A stretch of DNA of 64,000 nt from Cenococcum geophilum 1.58 (taxonomy: Eukaryota > Ascomycota > Dothideomycetes > Gloniales > Gloniaceae). Below, one piece after another: positions 11,002 to 21,546 of this stretch. Position numbers and translations under genes: made by a program. The DNA is taken from positions 1 through 64,000 of the forward strand of contig KV748231.1 of the NCBI GenBank assembly GCA_001692895.1, in the 5' to 3' direction. Numbering within the stretch: the stretch's first letter is position 1; every line of letters starts with the position of its first letter. The notes beneath the pieces were generated by a model. It saw nothing but the letters and a program-made list of their open reading frames with translations. It was not told the origin of the DNA and did not search any database.

Positions 11002-12035
11002 CTAACGTGGCGTTGATGCAAAGAGCTGCTTCAGACTACCATTAGCCGGTGATGCGGTAGGTATAGTCGACTGTTTCTCGTAAAGGATCTCGCCTTCGAC
11101 TGCGTCTATTGACGTCCTAGAGCTGGCGGCGCTCTTCAAAGAATATTGGCTAAGACTCGAGGCGGCAGCTGTGGCTGTGAATGGCATCACAAGGTCTATC
11201 GAGCGTGACCCGTATGACGAACTATGTGGGTTGCTGCGGGGTGGCAAAGGCCTGTTGGAGGGAGTATATGGCATCGACATGCTAGCTGAGGATGTAGGTG
11301 TATGAGATAGGGATGGTGCAGCGCTCATAGTGACCATTGACATCGGTGAGCGATTATATCGAGGTCGAGTTTGTCGGCCAGATGTCTCGGCCATTGCGGT
11401 GGTCGACTGGAATTGGCGAAGGTACCTCGACGCTTCTGAGTCACGTCTGAGCCTTTCATCTCCAGAAAGGGTACTGTCCTCTAATGATGCTTCTGAGAAT
11501 GCAGAGGAAGATCGCTGCGACGGCGCAGCAGTAGGAGAGCGGGGTGCCACGATGTCTCGGATGGGCAGATCTTCAAAGGAGAAATTCGAAAATGGAGTTG
11601 GAGGAGGAGAGTGTTCTGATGAGTAGGACAAAATCTTTTCATTGTCCTTTTTTCGGCAGCTGGATCGAGTGCGAATTAGTATCAATGTTCTTTAGGGGCT
11701 CACAAGGGCACTATGCGACATACATTTCAGAGCAGTAGAGCGCTGAATTGTTCGGTACGATGATTTGTTTCTCGCAACTCGTGCTGTAAAAACGTCAGTA
11801 TGCGTCACTGATATCGGATAATTATATTCTTTGCATACCAGTACTGCAGGAAGCTCGTTGCCATTGATTCCTCGTCCTCAAGATCCTCCTCCGTATGCTG
11901 GGCGGCTTTGTGCCCGCCTTTGTTGGTACCGTGCGAATTGACGCGCTTCAAGAGAGGGGCAGGTTTAGAGGGGCGGGCATGGGCCGGCAACGGCTTTTTA
12001 GGGTGGGCGGACGAGCGATTTTGATGAGCGGCCAT
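11002..12035 (-). CDS. Ecl1/2/3-type zinc-binding life-span regulatory protein
   Basis: Three exons fit in phase: 12035-11839, 11783-11724 and 11659-11002, giving 304 aa. The introns are 55 and 64 bp, with GTATGC..CAG and GTATGT..CAG ends, and a TACTAAT branch site in the second. Splicing creates the diagnostic segment FLQYC-TSCEKQIIVPNNSALYC then SEICRKKDN at about residues 62-93, a C..C..C..C cluster typical of the Ecl1 family. The 60-nt middle exon encodes almost the whole zinc core. The N-terminus (M at 12035) is basic and His-rich. The long tail is Ser/Pro-rich and low in complexity, with clusters such as SPPPTPFSNFSFEDLP. In fission yeast, small Ecl1-family proteins extend chronological life span and respond to nutrient or metal starvation. 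Filamentous-fungal members share the cysteine core and have long tails. A role in starvation response is inferred from the family. Confidence 0.85.
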
Positions 12036-14190
12036 TGGAAGGGGGTGGCAAAGACGGTGAGAAGTTTATAACCTGACTCGACAGTTGGGCAGAGAGTAGA
12101 CGCGCCGTATCAGGCTCGTCTGAATGATGTTGCCAGCAAGGACGACGCCGGGAGAGAAGCGGTGTCACAGCCGCTGATAGAAGGTCGAGTGCTGATATGC
12201 CGAGGCGTGCTTTGTTTCGTTCCTTGTCTCGATCCCCTGCAGCCACTAATTTAGCCAGGAACGGCGGCACTCAGGCCCTTTACAAGGCCTATACAGCCAT
12301 GGCCGACTCCACGTTGGATCACATGCGGATGAAGGGGAGAGTTTACAATTGATAAGGGTGCAATGACGGAATACAGTCCGCCCTTGGGATCGCCGTGGGT
12401 TTTGGTCGCACCAGAAATTCGGCTCCGCAGATGATAAGCTTTTCTCGCTTCGCTAAGGGCCAAGCGGTATTTTTTCCCCCGCTGTAAAAAAATCTTGAGA
12501 TGTGAAACGCAAGACGACGGGATGTTTGCGGAAGATGGAGGAGGATGAAGTTCGCAGAGGACGGGTGCAAGAAGCAGACTGGCAGAGACGAGGGGCCTCT
12601 AAGCCTATATAACTTATTCACGATAAGCTCTAGGGAAAATATTGCGAAGATATGGAACCATCGCTATCATCGAGCACATCATCGCCGAATAGCGGACTCA
12701 CATAAGAGCATCACCCCACCCAATCCTCCACAGAAAGTCTGTTACCTCAGCAAGCTCAGACGCATAGAATCAATTAGCGGACAGCAGGTGGATATCGCTA
12801 ACCCTTTTGGTCAAAAAGTTGATTCCATGGTGTGAGGGACTTTTGCAAGATTTGTTAAGCGTAGCAACTTATTATTTTATATATAGAGTAGTTACCTTTT
12901 TTAATAAAATTAATCTATGCCCCTATAGCAGCTCTCACCTTAGGAATACAGTTATATTAACCCATAAAACTAGCTTTATAATTAATAAATATATCTACCG
13001 TAAGAACATAATCTTAAAAGTCCCATAGCTGTCGCGCCCGTTCTGTTGCATAAACTCTCTAAGTTCAAGTATCCGGCACGGTGGCGGCTGTTCTAGTATC
13101 TTATTTGACCTTCAACCTCTCTGTTTGACGAGTTTTTGTGGCGGTATACTATGGGTTGGCTTAAGTATCCATGACTTAGTAATCGACGCGTGATGAGATT
13201 TGGAAGGGGATTATTCGGTATAACGCGGATACTGTATATCTACCTGGCTATAATAGATACCTTAAGGTACTTATTGTAGATCTATGCAGGTTTTATACAT
13301 ATTAGCTGGCATTTAATAAAATTATATAGAGGTCCACTGTCTTCAATAACGCGGGTTTTTAGTAAAAATAAGCGTAAGACCTGAAAGTCCCTAAGTAATA
13401 AAAATAATATATTCTAAAAGCCTAGGTTCTATTATATAATTAATAAACTTTAGGAAATAATATAAAATATTAGTGTTGAGTTATTTCAATATCTGCAAAA
13501 GTGCCTCAGACGTGATTACGGTGGAGTACCACGAATGTGGTTAGTCAGTTTGCGGACCGATTGAAAATCCGCACTAACTGGGCTTACTGAAGGAAGGAAG
13601 TCTGTGCCATCCATATGCCAGCGGCGTAGTTGACCAATATTAAATTTATCCGCGGCTGCTGCTGGTCATGACAAAGCCGGAGCATGTCCCGTCTGGGTGT
13701 CCCGGTGCCCGACCATCATGGTGTTGTGCATGGTTCGTCGTGCTGCACGAATCGTAGCCAAGCCTGTCCTACGGGCTGTCCACATCCTGGCAGGAGCTTG
13801 GCTCGCGAGGGGGAACTATCGTGCATTAGAGTACCATCTCTACCAGACTCGTCATAGGATCACGAACAGGGTGCAATTCTCTCATTCTTTCAATTATGTA
13901 ACACAATATAGATGTTGGATTGTGATGAAGACCGACCCACCGACCTGATCTAGCGTCTGGGAACTGCACAGTTGGCTAATCTACGCACGAAGAACGTGCT
14001 CTCCATTCTCTCTGATTCGTATGCAAGCAGCAGTCCAGTCACTTTTTGCCAGGTTAGGGGGCATCTCCGTGTTTCCATGCCTGTTCAGATTTGCTCATGT
14101 CGACAACGTCGAAGATGCAACTAGGCGTTAGATTTTAGGTAAACCAGGGCCGACGCTAGCACGTGGGTTCTAAGAACCCTGACGAATCTG
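12036..14190. other. Intergenic region with an AT-rich decayed patch
   Basis: The first 600 bp are presumably promoter and 5' UTR of the Ecl1-type gene. About 12840-13500 is AT-rich and stop-rich, resembling decayed transposon sequence of unknown family. From 13500 to 14190 I see no gene; a forward open stretch at 13697-13948 lacks protein-like features. Confidence 0.5.
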
Positions 14191-15526
14191 TCAAACCGAA
14201 AATGGATCTCGGGGTCCTTCAGATCGGGTGATTCGCAACATGCGTATAGGAGTGGTTGTTGGGTAGAAAGGACCAGCTTGGAGATCCTCCGGTATTGTCG
14301 GAAAGTTTATTTCTTCCGTGCCGAAGTGGTTTCGGCCTACTCCACAGAAATCAGCAACTGTCTCAACGCCAGCGCAAAAAACTAGTCACTCATAGGGCAG
14401 ATGCGGAGAGGCCCACTGCATGCGTTGATAAAGGTCTCGAACGTTTTCTCGTTGCGGATGGATGCGGCAATTACAACTTGGACAGACGACTTCAGGTCAA
14501 ACAATTCCCGCAAGGTCGATACCAGCAGCGGGATACCGGAGTTGTCGTAAGTCTGAAGAAACTTCCCTGAGCTTGAGGCTGTGTGCATGTTTGCGGGGTT
14601 AAGCTTACGACATCTGCTCCAAGAACAACGTCAAGGGCTCCAACTCCATAGTCTTCTTCAAATGCCGTTGCTTGCAAAGGCCAGCCCCATTTTAAAGCTG
14701 CAGATTCGATGGAGCCTCGTGTGCTAGAGCCCTCCGGAATATCTAGTTCGTTGATGAAGATGTTCGTTTTGATAGCATCGACAACAGCCTCGTCACCGTC
14801 AGTCGCTATTACACGCCCTGCCTCCAAATATTTCGCGCAAAGTATTGATAGCAATCCGGTCCCAGCCCCCAATTCAAGCACATTTTTACCTCGAATGATC
14901 TCATTGCCACTTTCAGACATGAGAAAGTTCCCTAAGTGAAGGGCAGCTTCCCATGTCCGGAGACCCGTTGTGCCGGACGAGGAGATGACAGCACGAGACT
15001 CAAGTAGCGTTACGGGTAGTTCATTGGAAGAAGCTGGTCCGTCAATTGGACGAGTTGAGTAGGTATACGTCACAAATGCTTTTTGTTGGGCTGAAACGGA
15101 CTCTGAGGACAGATTGGAGCTAAGAAGTGAAGATAATATAGACATCAGGTCATTTGAGATCTCCTGTCCACACAAAATGAAATAGAGTATCAGTATATAC
15201 ATATATTTACTAAAATGCCGGTCTATTGCAGTGAAAGTAGAGTAAAAAAGAAGCAGGAAAGAGAAACGGCATACATCCTCCTCAGGGTCATCAATTGCGC
15301 CTTCAATAATTGAAACGAGCTTCTTTAAAACCCTAAATTGGTACCGTTCCGGTGGTCGTGATTTAACGGTGTCCAGGTCGAAGAGATTCTCATAAATCCA
15401 GGTTTGCACTGCGGAGGTTTTGAGGATGTTGGCATCTGGCCATTTCAACCCTTCCAAGTTAACAATCTGAAAGTATTGTCGGCGCAGTACCCTTAAGTTT
15501 CCTTGGGTTGTGTGAGTTAATTCCAT
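14191..15526 (-). CDS. EFM3: EEF2-lysine methyltransferase, EFM3/FAM86 family
   Basis: Four exons fit in phase: 15526-15275, 15163-14609, 14552-14417 and 14357-14191, giving 369 aa (yeast Efm3 is about 340). The N-terminus has the FAM86-type region (LRVLRRQYFQIV, WIYENLFDLD, ISNDLMSILSSLL). The C-terminal half is a seven-beta-strand SAM-dependent methyltransferase with motif I NVLELGAGTGLLSILCA at about residues 175-191, an ATDGDE acidic loop, and GADVTYDN (the family [DE]xxY-like motif) created by joining exons 2 and 3. The last exon adds the conserved tail AGPFYPTTTPIRMLRI. The final intron uses a weak GTGGGC donor (59 bp); the alternative GTGACT donor would leave only 32 bp. Family members methylate a lysine of elongation factor 2 in the cytosol. 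The start lies 332 bp from the divergent eS24 start. Confidence 0.9.
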
Positions 15527-15858
15527 GTTCGCATTTTGTTGTGATGTTAAGATGAAATCAATGGGCGGGGAAGATTTTCTAAGACCGAAAGTCGCCCCTT
15601 TAGCGAGATTTTAGCCTGCCAAGACGCACTGAGGTGGGAATTTTGGACGACGACACATCTCTAACGACTCCCACTGACGACGGCATCCTGCTGCGACAAC
15701 AATCCATCTTCATCACGAAAGAAAGCAGGATCCTCTTGCCGGATACCGATTGATCGACTTTCAGTACGTTTTACAACTACCCGGCCTAGAAAACTCGATG
15801 TCCATTGAAATCTAACAGCTCCACAGTCCGTCTCAGTCCTTACAGCCCTATCACCAAT
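15527..15858. promoter_or_regulatory. Divergent promoter region shared by EFM3 and eS24
   Basis: Only 332 bp separate the two start codons, which point away from each other. The right part contains pyrimidine-rich sequence before the eS24 ATG (for example CAGTCCGTCTCAGTCC near 15824), as is usual for fungal ribosomal-protein genes. No specific factor site can be named. Confidence 0.6.
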
Positions 15859-16411
15859 ATGGCTGATTCGCAGGTTACTCTGCGTACGCGCAAGTTCATC
15901 CGAAACCCCCTCCTGGGTCGCCGCCAGATGGTTGTGTAAGTCTCGAGTATATCAGGTGTGGACGAAAACTCGCATCATAATGGAATCTGACGCATGACAG
16001 TGATGTCCTACACCCCAACCGCGCCAACGTCTCTAAAGACGAGCTCCGCACTAAACTCGCTGAGCTCTACAAGGCAAAAAAGGACGAGATCTCCGTCTTC
16101 GGTTTCAGGACACAGTATGGTGGTGGTAAGAGCACCGGCTTCGCGCTCATCTACGAGTCACCAGAGGCGATGAAGAAGTTCGAGCCACACTACAGACTTG
16201 TGCGGGTCGGCATGGCGACAAAGATCGAGAAAGCTAGCAGGCAACAACGTACGTATAATCCATGGATAACGTTGGTTGGATATTGTGATTTTTTGGTGGG
16301 TCTGGAACACTGACTGGAATTTGATCAACAGGCAAGCAACGCAAGAACAGGTCGAAGGAGTTCCGGGGTACGGCCAAGACGAAGAGTGCTTCGAAGGACA
16401 AGAAGAAATAA
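15859..16411 (+). CDS. RPS24: 40S ribosomal protein eS24 (RPS24)
   Basis: Three exons, 15859-15935, 16001-16248 and 16332-16411, encode 134 aa, the normal size for eS24. The introns (65 and 83 bp) have GTAAGT..CAG and GTACGT..CAG ends. Recognisable segments are [20 protein letters not shown] at the N-terminus, [16 protein letters not shown] across the first junction, [20 protein letters not shown] in the middle, and a Lys/Arg-rich tail ([20 protein letters not shown]). It is a structural protein of the small ribosomal subunit and takes part in 18S rRNA maturation. Confidence 0.97.
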
Positions 16412-17227
16412 ACGATTCTTTCTCGATGCGGACGGTTCTGGGAAGGTTGTGGGTGGTGTGGAGCTTGGTCATAGCAGGAAGAGGCTTGGAGTGGGCATCG
16501 TGTGCATTTACGTACGCCTGAAAACTCTTGCGCGGCGTATCGCGAATGGGAAGGCAAGATGGATGGCGTTTGAGCTCTCGTTTGTCTACTGTCCAACCTC
16601 GCATAGCATTCAATGGACATTTACTTTCCTGATTGCATGCGCCTCCTAATATAGTGAACGAGGATTCATAAGGGTACTGTGAAAAGCAAGCAGTTGTTCA
16701 GTAGCTCATCGATACATTTAAATGGAAAAGTTACCCAGCAGGATAATTACCGAACTACTTTCCACTCTCGTCAAACAGTTACATGCTAGTGCATTTAATC
16801 ACAAGTACATCCACAACATAAAGGTAAAATTTACCAATCCTTGCTCTCGTCTCTGATGAATACTGCAAATGGCTCAGTAATGTCCACCTTTGATGATATC
16901 TATCACACATCATCGCTACAGCATATAAGAGTTTAATCTCCTCTTCTACGAGACATTCCATCATTGCAGCCATCTTTCTAATTTCACCTCGAAGACATTT
17001 CAAATAGTTTTCTTGAAGAACCATGGTGTTACAGCATTTCCCTAATATTGAACCATCGCAGTCGTCGCACATTATCCAAATGCCTTGCATTGCATGCTCA
17101 GACTGAGCCTAGTGTCACACCTTGGCCTATTTAAATGCCGATCCAGAGATTCAGCTTCCAGCAGCTGGATCACTAAAGCCAGTTCCAAACAAAATCTTCC
17201 ACACATCCCCAAGCACCCTCACACGAC
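16412..17227. other. Intergenic region between eS24 and VPS72 (tail to tail)
   Basis: The two flanking genes converge here. A minus-strand open stretch at 17090-16779 (103 codons, starts with ATG; cysteine-containing MCDDCDG..GKCCN and a helical LRGEIRKMAAMMECLVEEEI) is protein-like and might be a small gene or an exon, but no family or flanking exons are recognised, so I do not call it. Confidence 0.35.
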
Positions 17228-19051
17228 TCACTTCACCTCCGCCTTTGCCTCCCCACTTCCTCTCCCTTTCCCAGCACCCTCTCCCTCCCTGATTCCCCAA
17301 AACCTCGCCGGCACACCCCTCGCCGGCCTCCCACCCACGCCCTCCCTCTCATATACAGGCCCCACATAGCACCCAAGCCCCTTACTCCACCGACAGTGCC
17401 CTGCGACAAGCCGCTGGATGCACTTATACGCATACTTGTCCCGATACGCCAGGCCAGTGCGGGGGTCGATGTAGCGGGCCGGCAGCCCCGTGATGGCGCA
17501 GGTGTGGCGCGGGGGCGTCGGGAGCACAGACTTGTGCGTGCGGGAGGTGGGGTGCGCGGACGCGGCGAGGGTGGCGTGGGAGACGGGCCAGGAGAAGAGG
17601 TGCTGGGAGAGGGAGATTAGGGCGCTTTTATCGCGGGTTTTGAGGGGCGGGGGGAGCGAGGGGAAGGATGTTAGGATTATGAGGTTGCGGACGGCGCGTT
17701 CGATTATTTTGCGCGGTATGGGTTGCGGAGGTTGCGGTTCGGGTTGTGGTGCCGGCTGTGGTGCTGGTTCAGTGGTCGGTGGGCTGACAGCTGGGTTAGT
17801 GGGTGGGAGGGATGGGGGTGCGGCGACGGGCTCGGGCATTGCGGCCCAGTGCTCAATTCCGAAGAGGAAGCTGTCGGGGTTTTGGGGTGGAGCGAAGATT
17901 ATGGAGTTGGGGTAGGCGGGAGGTGGAGGTAGTTGTTCGGGTTCAGCTGGAGTTGTAGCAGGCTCTGGTGCTGTTGCTGGTGCGGGTTCTGGAACGGGCT
18001 CAGATGTTGGCTCAGGTGCGGTCTGGGAGGTTGATGGAGGTACCCCATTTGCGGTTGCAGCATCTTTGGTAGCTGTAGCATCGTCAGAGGTTCGATCTTT
18101 GGGTGGGTCTGCTGGTTGTTCAGCGGGCTGGTCCTCGAGTTCTTCGATTTTGGGTGCATCCTTTCCGGTAAATTTAAGCTTATTGTCAACCCATATCGCT
18201 GATCCACTGTAGTATCGAATAAAGGGTCCTTCTAGTTCACGGCTCTTTAGAGCGTCAAGTTTTGCCTGGCGTTCTGCAGCTCTCTTCTCCTCAGCTTCTT
18301 CCCACCTATGTAGACTTTTACTATTCTGTTTCTCAACTAGTGCTGCCTCAGCCAGTCTCTCAGCTTGTGTCATAGCTTTAGGTTTGGCTTTCTCCTTGCG
18401 CTCTTCAGCAGCCTTCATCATAGCGATAGTATCTGCGCGCTTCTTGTCCTTTTTCTTTAGCCGCTCCATTGTCTCTTCTTTATTCATCATAGTTTGTCGG
18501 CGAGAAGATTGCCGCGCGGGACCTTCTTCCGGTGTAGGAACCCATGATGCCCTCTCTGACTTTTTTTTTGGCCGCGGAATAGGTGTGATTTCCGTGGGCG
18601 CGGACGATGGTATGTCAAGCTTAACCCTCTTCCGAGCGGCGGCGAGTCTGGCAGCAAATGGGTTCACTGCCTTCTTTCGCTTCTTCTCCCGCAACTCCAG
18701 TCGCTCCGCTTTTTTCAGCTCTTTTTCCCCCACATCATCGTCACCTTCATCCTCATCTTCAGTTGATGAGGAATCAAGGTTAAAGTCGCCCTGGTCTTCT
18801 GCATCTTCGCCAACAAACTCCTCTTCGTCTGGCAGCTCCTCCCAGTCTTCTCCCCATTTTTCTTGTTCATCAATGGTCTCCTCTTGAGCTAGGAGGTTGC
18901 TCATGCGGTTGCCGGCGTTTGGTCGACGGGCGCGCGACACGACCATGAGCGGGCCGGCGGATTCATCGTTATCAGTGGCAGAGGTGCTAGTGGCCTCATC
19001 TTCAGACACTAAGCGGTCCTTGGCTGTCCGATCGTCTAGATCCGGGGTCAT
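17228..19051 (-). CDS. VPS72: SWR1-complex subunit Vps72/Swc2 (YL1 family)
   Basis: A single exon of 607 aa; the first ATG in the frame is at 19051 (MTPDLDDR), and upstream codons in the same frame lack an ATG. The N-terminus holds the YL1 histone-binding region with RRPNAGNRMSNLLAQE (about residues 50-65) followed by a strongly acidic segment (EEFVGEDAEDQGDF, STEDEDEGDDD) and a basic stretch (ELREKKRKKAVNPFAARLAA). The centre is charged coiled coil (MNKEETMERLKKKDKKRADT), then a long Pro/Glu/Thr linker. The C-terminus carries the YL1-C module with HTCAITGLPARYIDPRTGLA and YAYKCIQRLVAGHC. In yeast, Swc2 binds H2A.Z-H2B and nucleosome-free DNA and guides H2A.Z deposition by SWR1. Confidence 0.93.
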   Translation of the reverse strand: MTPDLDDRTAKDRLVSEDEATSTSATDNDESAGPLMVVSRARRPNAGNRMSNLLAQEETIDEQEKWGEDWEELPDEEEFVGEDAEDQGDFNLDSSSTEDEDEGDDDVGEKELKKAERLELREKKRKKAVNPFAARLAAARKRVKLDIPSSAPTEITPIPRPKKKSERASWVPTPEEGPARQSSRRQTMMNKEETMERLKKKDKKRADTIAMMKAAEERKEKAKPKAMTQAERLAEAALVEKQNSKSLHRWEEAEEKRAAERQAKLDALKSRELEGPFIRYYSGSAIWVDNKLKFTGKDAPKIEELEDQPAEQPADPPKDRTSDDATATKDAATANGVPPSTSQTAPEPTSEPVPEPAPATAPEPATTPAEPEQLPPPPAYPNSIIFAPPQNPDSFLFGIEHWAAMPEPVAAPPSLPPTNPAVSPPTTEPAPQPAPQPEPQPPQPIPRKIIERAVRNLIILTSFPSLPPPLKTRDKSALISLSQHLFSWPVSHATLAASAHPTSRTHKSVLPTPPRHTCAITGLPARYIDPRTGLAYRDKYAYKCIQRLVAGHCRWSKGLGCYVGPVYEREGVGGRPARGVPARFWGIREGEGAGKGRGSGEAKAEVK

Positions 19052-21546
19052 GGTGGATGGATGGACGCGAGTGAGGAAGGTGGTAGAGGAAGGATCAGTC
19101 GAGAGAGGAAGGATGAGGCGATGGGGAGGGAGCTGAAGCAACGCGAGCGTCGTCTAGTAGGCCTGAAGACAGCGTCAAGGGTTGTTGGAGTGATTCTAGA
19201 AGAGTTCCATGCCAGAGGGACGGATTGTCAATACGGAGGTGGAGGCGACTAGGCGGAGTTCATGCTGCGTGCTAGCATGGGGAGTGAAGGCCTGCGCAGA
19301 TTGCGCTTCTCAATGCTGTGCAGAGAACCTAATTAATGAACGAGAGAAATGCTTTGAGGCAACGGTAGCATGTAGTGGAGCATGTAAAGTGGCCGGTGGA
19401 CAGAGCGCATGGATGCTCGGTGCTGCTTCTGGTGTGGTGTATCCGGGATAGCAAGACGCACGCGATAAGCTCGGACCCCTGAACTCAGCTACCCCCTGAA
19501 CCGGGGCCATTTTATATACAAATTAGCGAATTTCTACCCCTATTTAAAAAAAATTTTAATAGATAATTTTTTATAAATAAAAAGCACACTAATATAACTA
19601 AATTTTCTTAAAAATAGAAAATATTTATAATAAAGTAAGTTTTTACAGGGGGTAAATTAGTATATAAAATAGCCATTTATATTTTTATTTTTAACAACTA
19701 AGTATATAGAGATAATTTTTTAATTAATTTTTTTATAAATTAACTTAGAGTTATATAAACTATAACTCTAACATTTAATATATTTAATAATCTATTATTT
19801 TTATTATTTTAATAGGGGTAGAAAATCACTAATTCGTATGTAAAATGGCCCGAGTTCAGGGGGTGGCCGTGTTCTAGGGGTCTGAGCTCAAACGAAGTCG
19901 ATATGCTTGGACATTTGCCTGCGAGTAACCAGAGCACCCCATTCCAAGCCGATCCTGCAAATCAAGCTCACCTAATTCTGCACCGATAACGAGTCAGTAT
20001 AATCCGCCAGGCAAGGCATGACGCCGGAGCTGCGGGCCTTCGTCCCTTTACCGTGCAATTACTGCTCTCGACCTTGCACTCAAACACGTCTCATACGAAG
20101 GGCACCGAAGACGTGGAAAGTGCATGGACTAGACATCCAAAGGAAATAAGCTTTGATCACGTCTGAAAGTGCCATTAAGGTGTCTTTGAAAAAAGGGTTA
20201 AGCATGTCCTCCCGCAATTACGAGGAAATAAATGAATTCCTGGTCCAAGTATAGGACTACCGACAGGTGCGGGAGGCTAGGGTGTCCAAAAACGTCCACG
20301 TCAGATAGTCGTGTAAGCAGGTCTTGCTTGACGGAAACAAGCGACAATTTGGTGAACTTGAAGCGCCTTGTCGTGTTTCAGCATGGTGATTGCGGCTTAC
20401 CCTCTGCAACCTGCGAGCCAGTAACAAAGCGAGGACGCAGGCTGGCCTTCAGCGGCCTTTTGCTGCAGCAGCATTCCAGCCGCGGAGCAGAGCGGGCATG
20501 AGCGAGCATTCGCTGCCAGATCTGCTGTGTGATGGACCTTGCTATTTGCTGTGCTGCTCACTCAAGCGCAGGCTACGTACTCGTAGAGACATTCGTACAG
20601 GCATTCGCAGAGAGCCCGCAGTGTCCGTTGTGCTCGCAACGCCCCCCAAGTGCCCTGGGGAACCTGGCGAACCTGGCGAAAGGCGCTGGGTTAGCGTCGA
20701 GGCCTCTCTCCTGTCTTTGACCGTCACTCAGGCGGCTGCCCTGGCTGCTCGTTTGCCCCGGCTCCACAACCGACTGCCTGAGCTTGAACAACCTGCACTT
20801 GCACCACCAACAACCTCATCCTTTCTCTCTTCCCTCCCACCACCACGGCCGCCTCTTCTCCTTCGAGCGTCGGTTCCTAATCGGCATTGTCGTAATCTTG
20901 TTTTGTTTCTTCTCCAGGCCTCATCCGGCTTGTCTATTACAACGGCTGCTGTCTGTATCATAATCAATCCCCCCGAGCGCTCGACAATTTTCTTAGCCCT
21001 CGCCGCGTCAACCAGTTTCCTAGCAATAACGTCGCTCCTTGCTCCATACCACATACCGCCTTGATACCCCAATTCCCACCGTCTATTACTCCGCTTCCCC
21101 TTTGCGCTACATCTCTCTGCGCACCTGCGAGCTAAAAACTCGGACAGCCCTAGCTACACAAATTGCAACACCACGATCCCTGACTCAACAGCGCCTACCA
21201 CACCCGAAATACTCTGGCTGCGCTCGACTTGCGCTGACTACTGGGACGAGTAACCGCACATCGATTCTTCCGTTTGCCTAGTTCGCGGAAGACCCTTCGT
21301 CAGCAGGCCTGGGTGGATAGGGGTATCAACTTGTACATTGCACACAAATCACTCAGATTCTAAGGCTTCACGCCCTCGCTGAATCCGGTCTTGCTGGTAA
21401 TACTCTACTGCCTTTACATTCCTTTGGCCGGTACCAACCACTTTTCCGCTATTACCCTGGTTTTGGTAAAAGAGAGCAGCTACTAGCTATATTCTCTCGC
21501 CTTTGAACACCTTAAAACGATAAAGAGACAGGGTCTATAATTCATA
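19052..21546. other. Long head-to-head intergenic region between VPS72 and the PUF gene
   Basis: Apart from the MITE at 19472-19884 I see no gene. Bases 20390-21064 are open in a plus frame for 224 codons, but the reading is low in complexity and arginine/proline/alanine-rich, overlaps an equally open antisense frame, and resembles GC-rich 5' leader sequence. The last kilobase contains several pyrimidine-rich tracts and short upstream ATGs, consistent with a long 5' UTR of the PUF gene. Confidence 0.5.
19472..19884. mobile_element. 413-bp MITE with about 80-bp terminal inverted repeats
   Basis: The left end starts GGACCCCTGAACTCAGC or one base earlier. It matches the reverse complement of the right end over roughly 80 bp at about 80% identity, including CCATTTTA.ATAC.AATTAG and TTTCTACCCCTATT in both arms. 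The interior is very AT-rich and non-coding and holds a third, inner copy of the arm motif near 19650-19680 (GGTAAATTAGTATATAAAAT). Both ends are flanked by AGCT (19468-19471 and 19885-19888), a possible target duplication; since AGCT is its own reverse complement it could equally be the last bases of the inverted repeats. Superfamily not assigned. Confidence 0.8.

Noticed and set aside
13697..13948. 83-codon plus-strand frame
   Set aside because: No motif, no splice context, and it is next to decayed repeat DNA.
16779..17090. 103-codon minus-strand frame with cysteines
   Set aside because: Protein-like in part but without family, partner exons or conserved context; recorded only as a possibility within the intergenic entry.
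17490..18887. Plus-strand open frames of up to 167 codons across VPS72
   Set aside because: They are antisense shadows of a GC-rich and acidic VPS72 coding sequence; the minus-strand reading has clear YL1 domains.
20390..21064. 224-codon open frame upstream of the PUF gene
   Set aside because: Low-complexity reading, overlapping open frames on the opposite strand, no motif, and it lies in the expected leader region.
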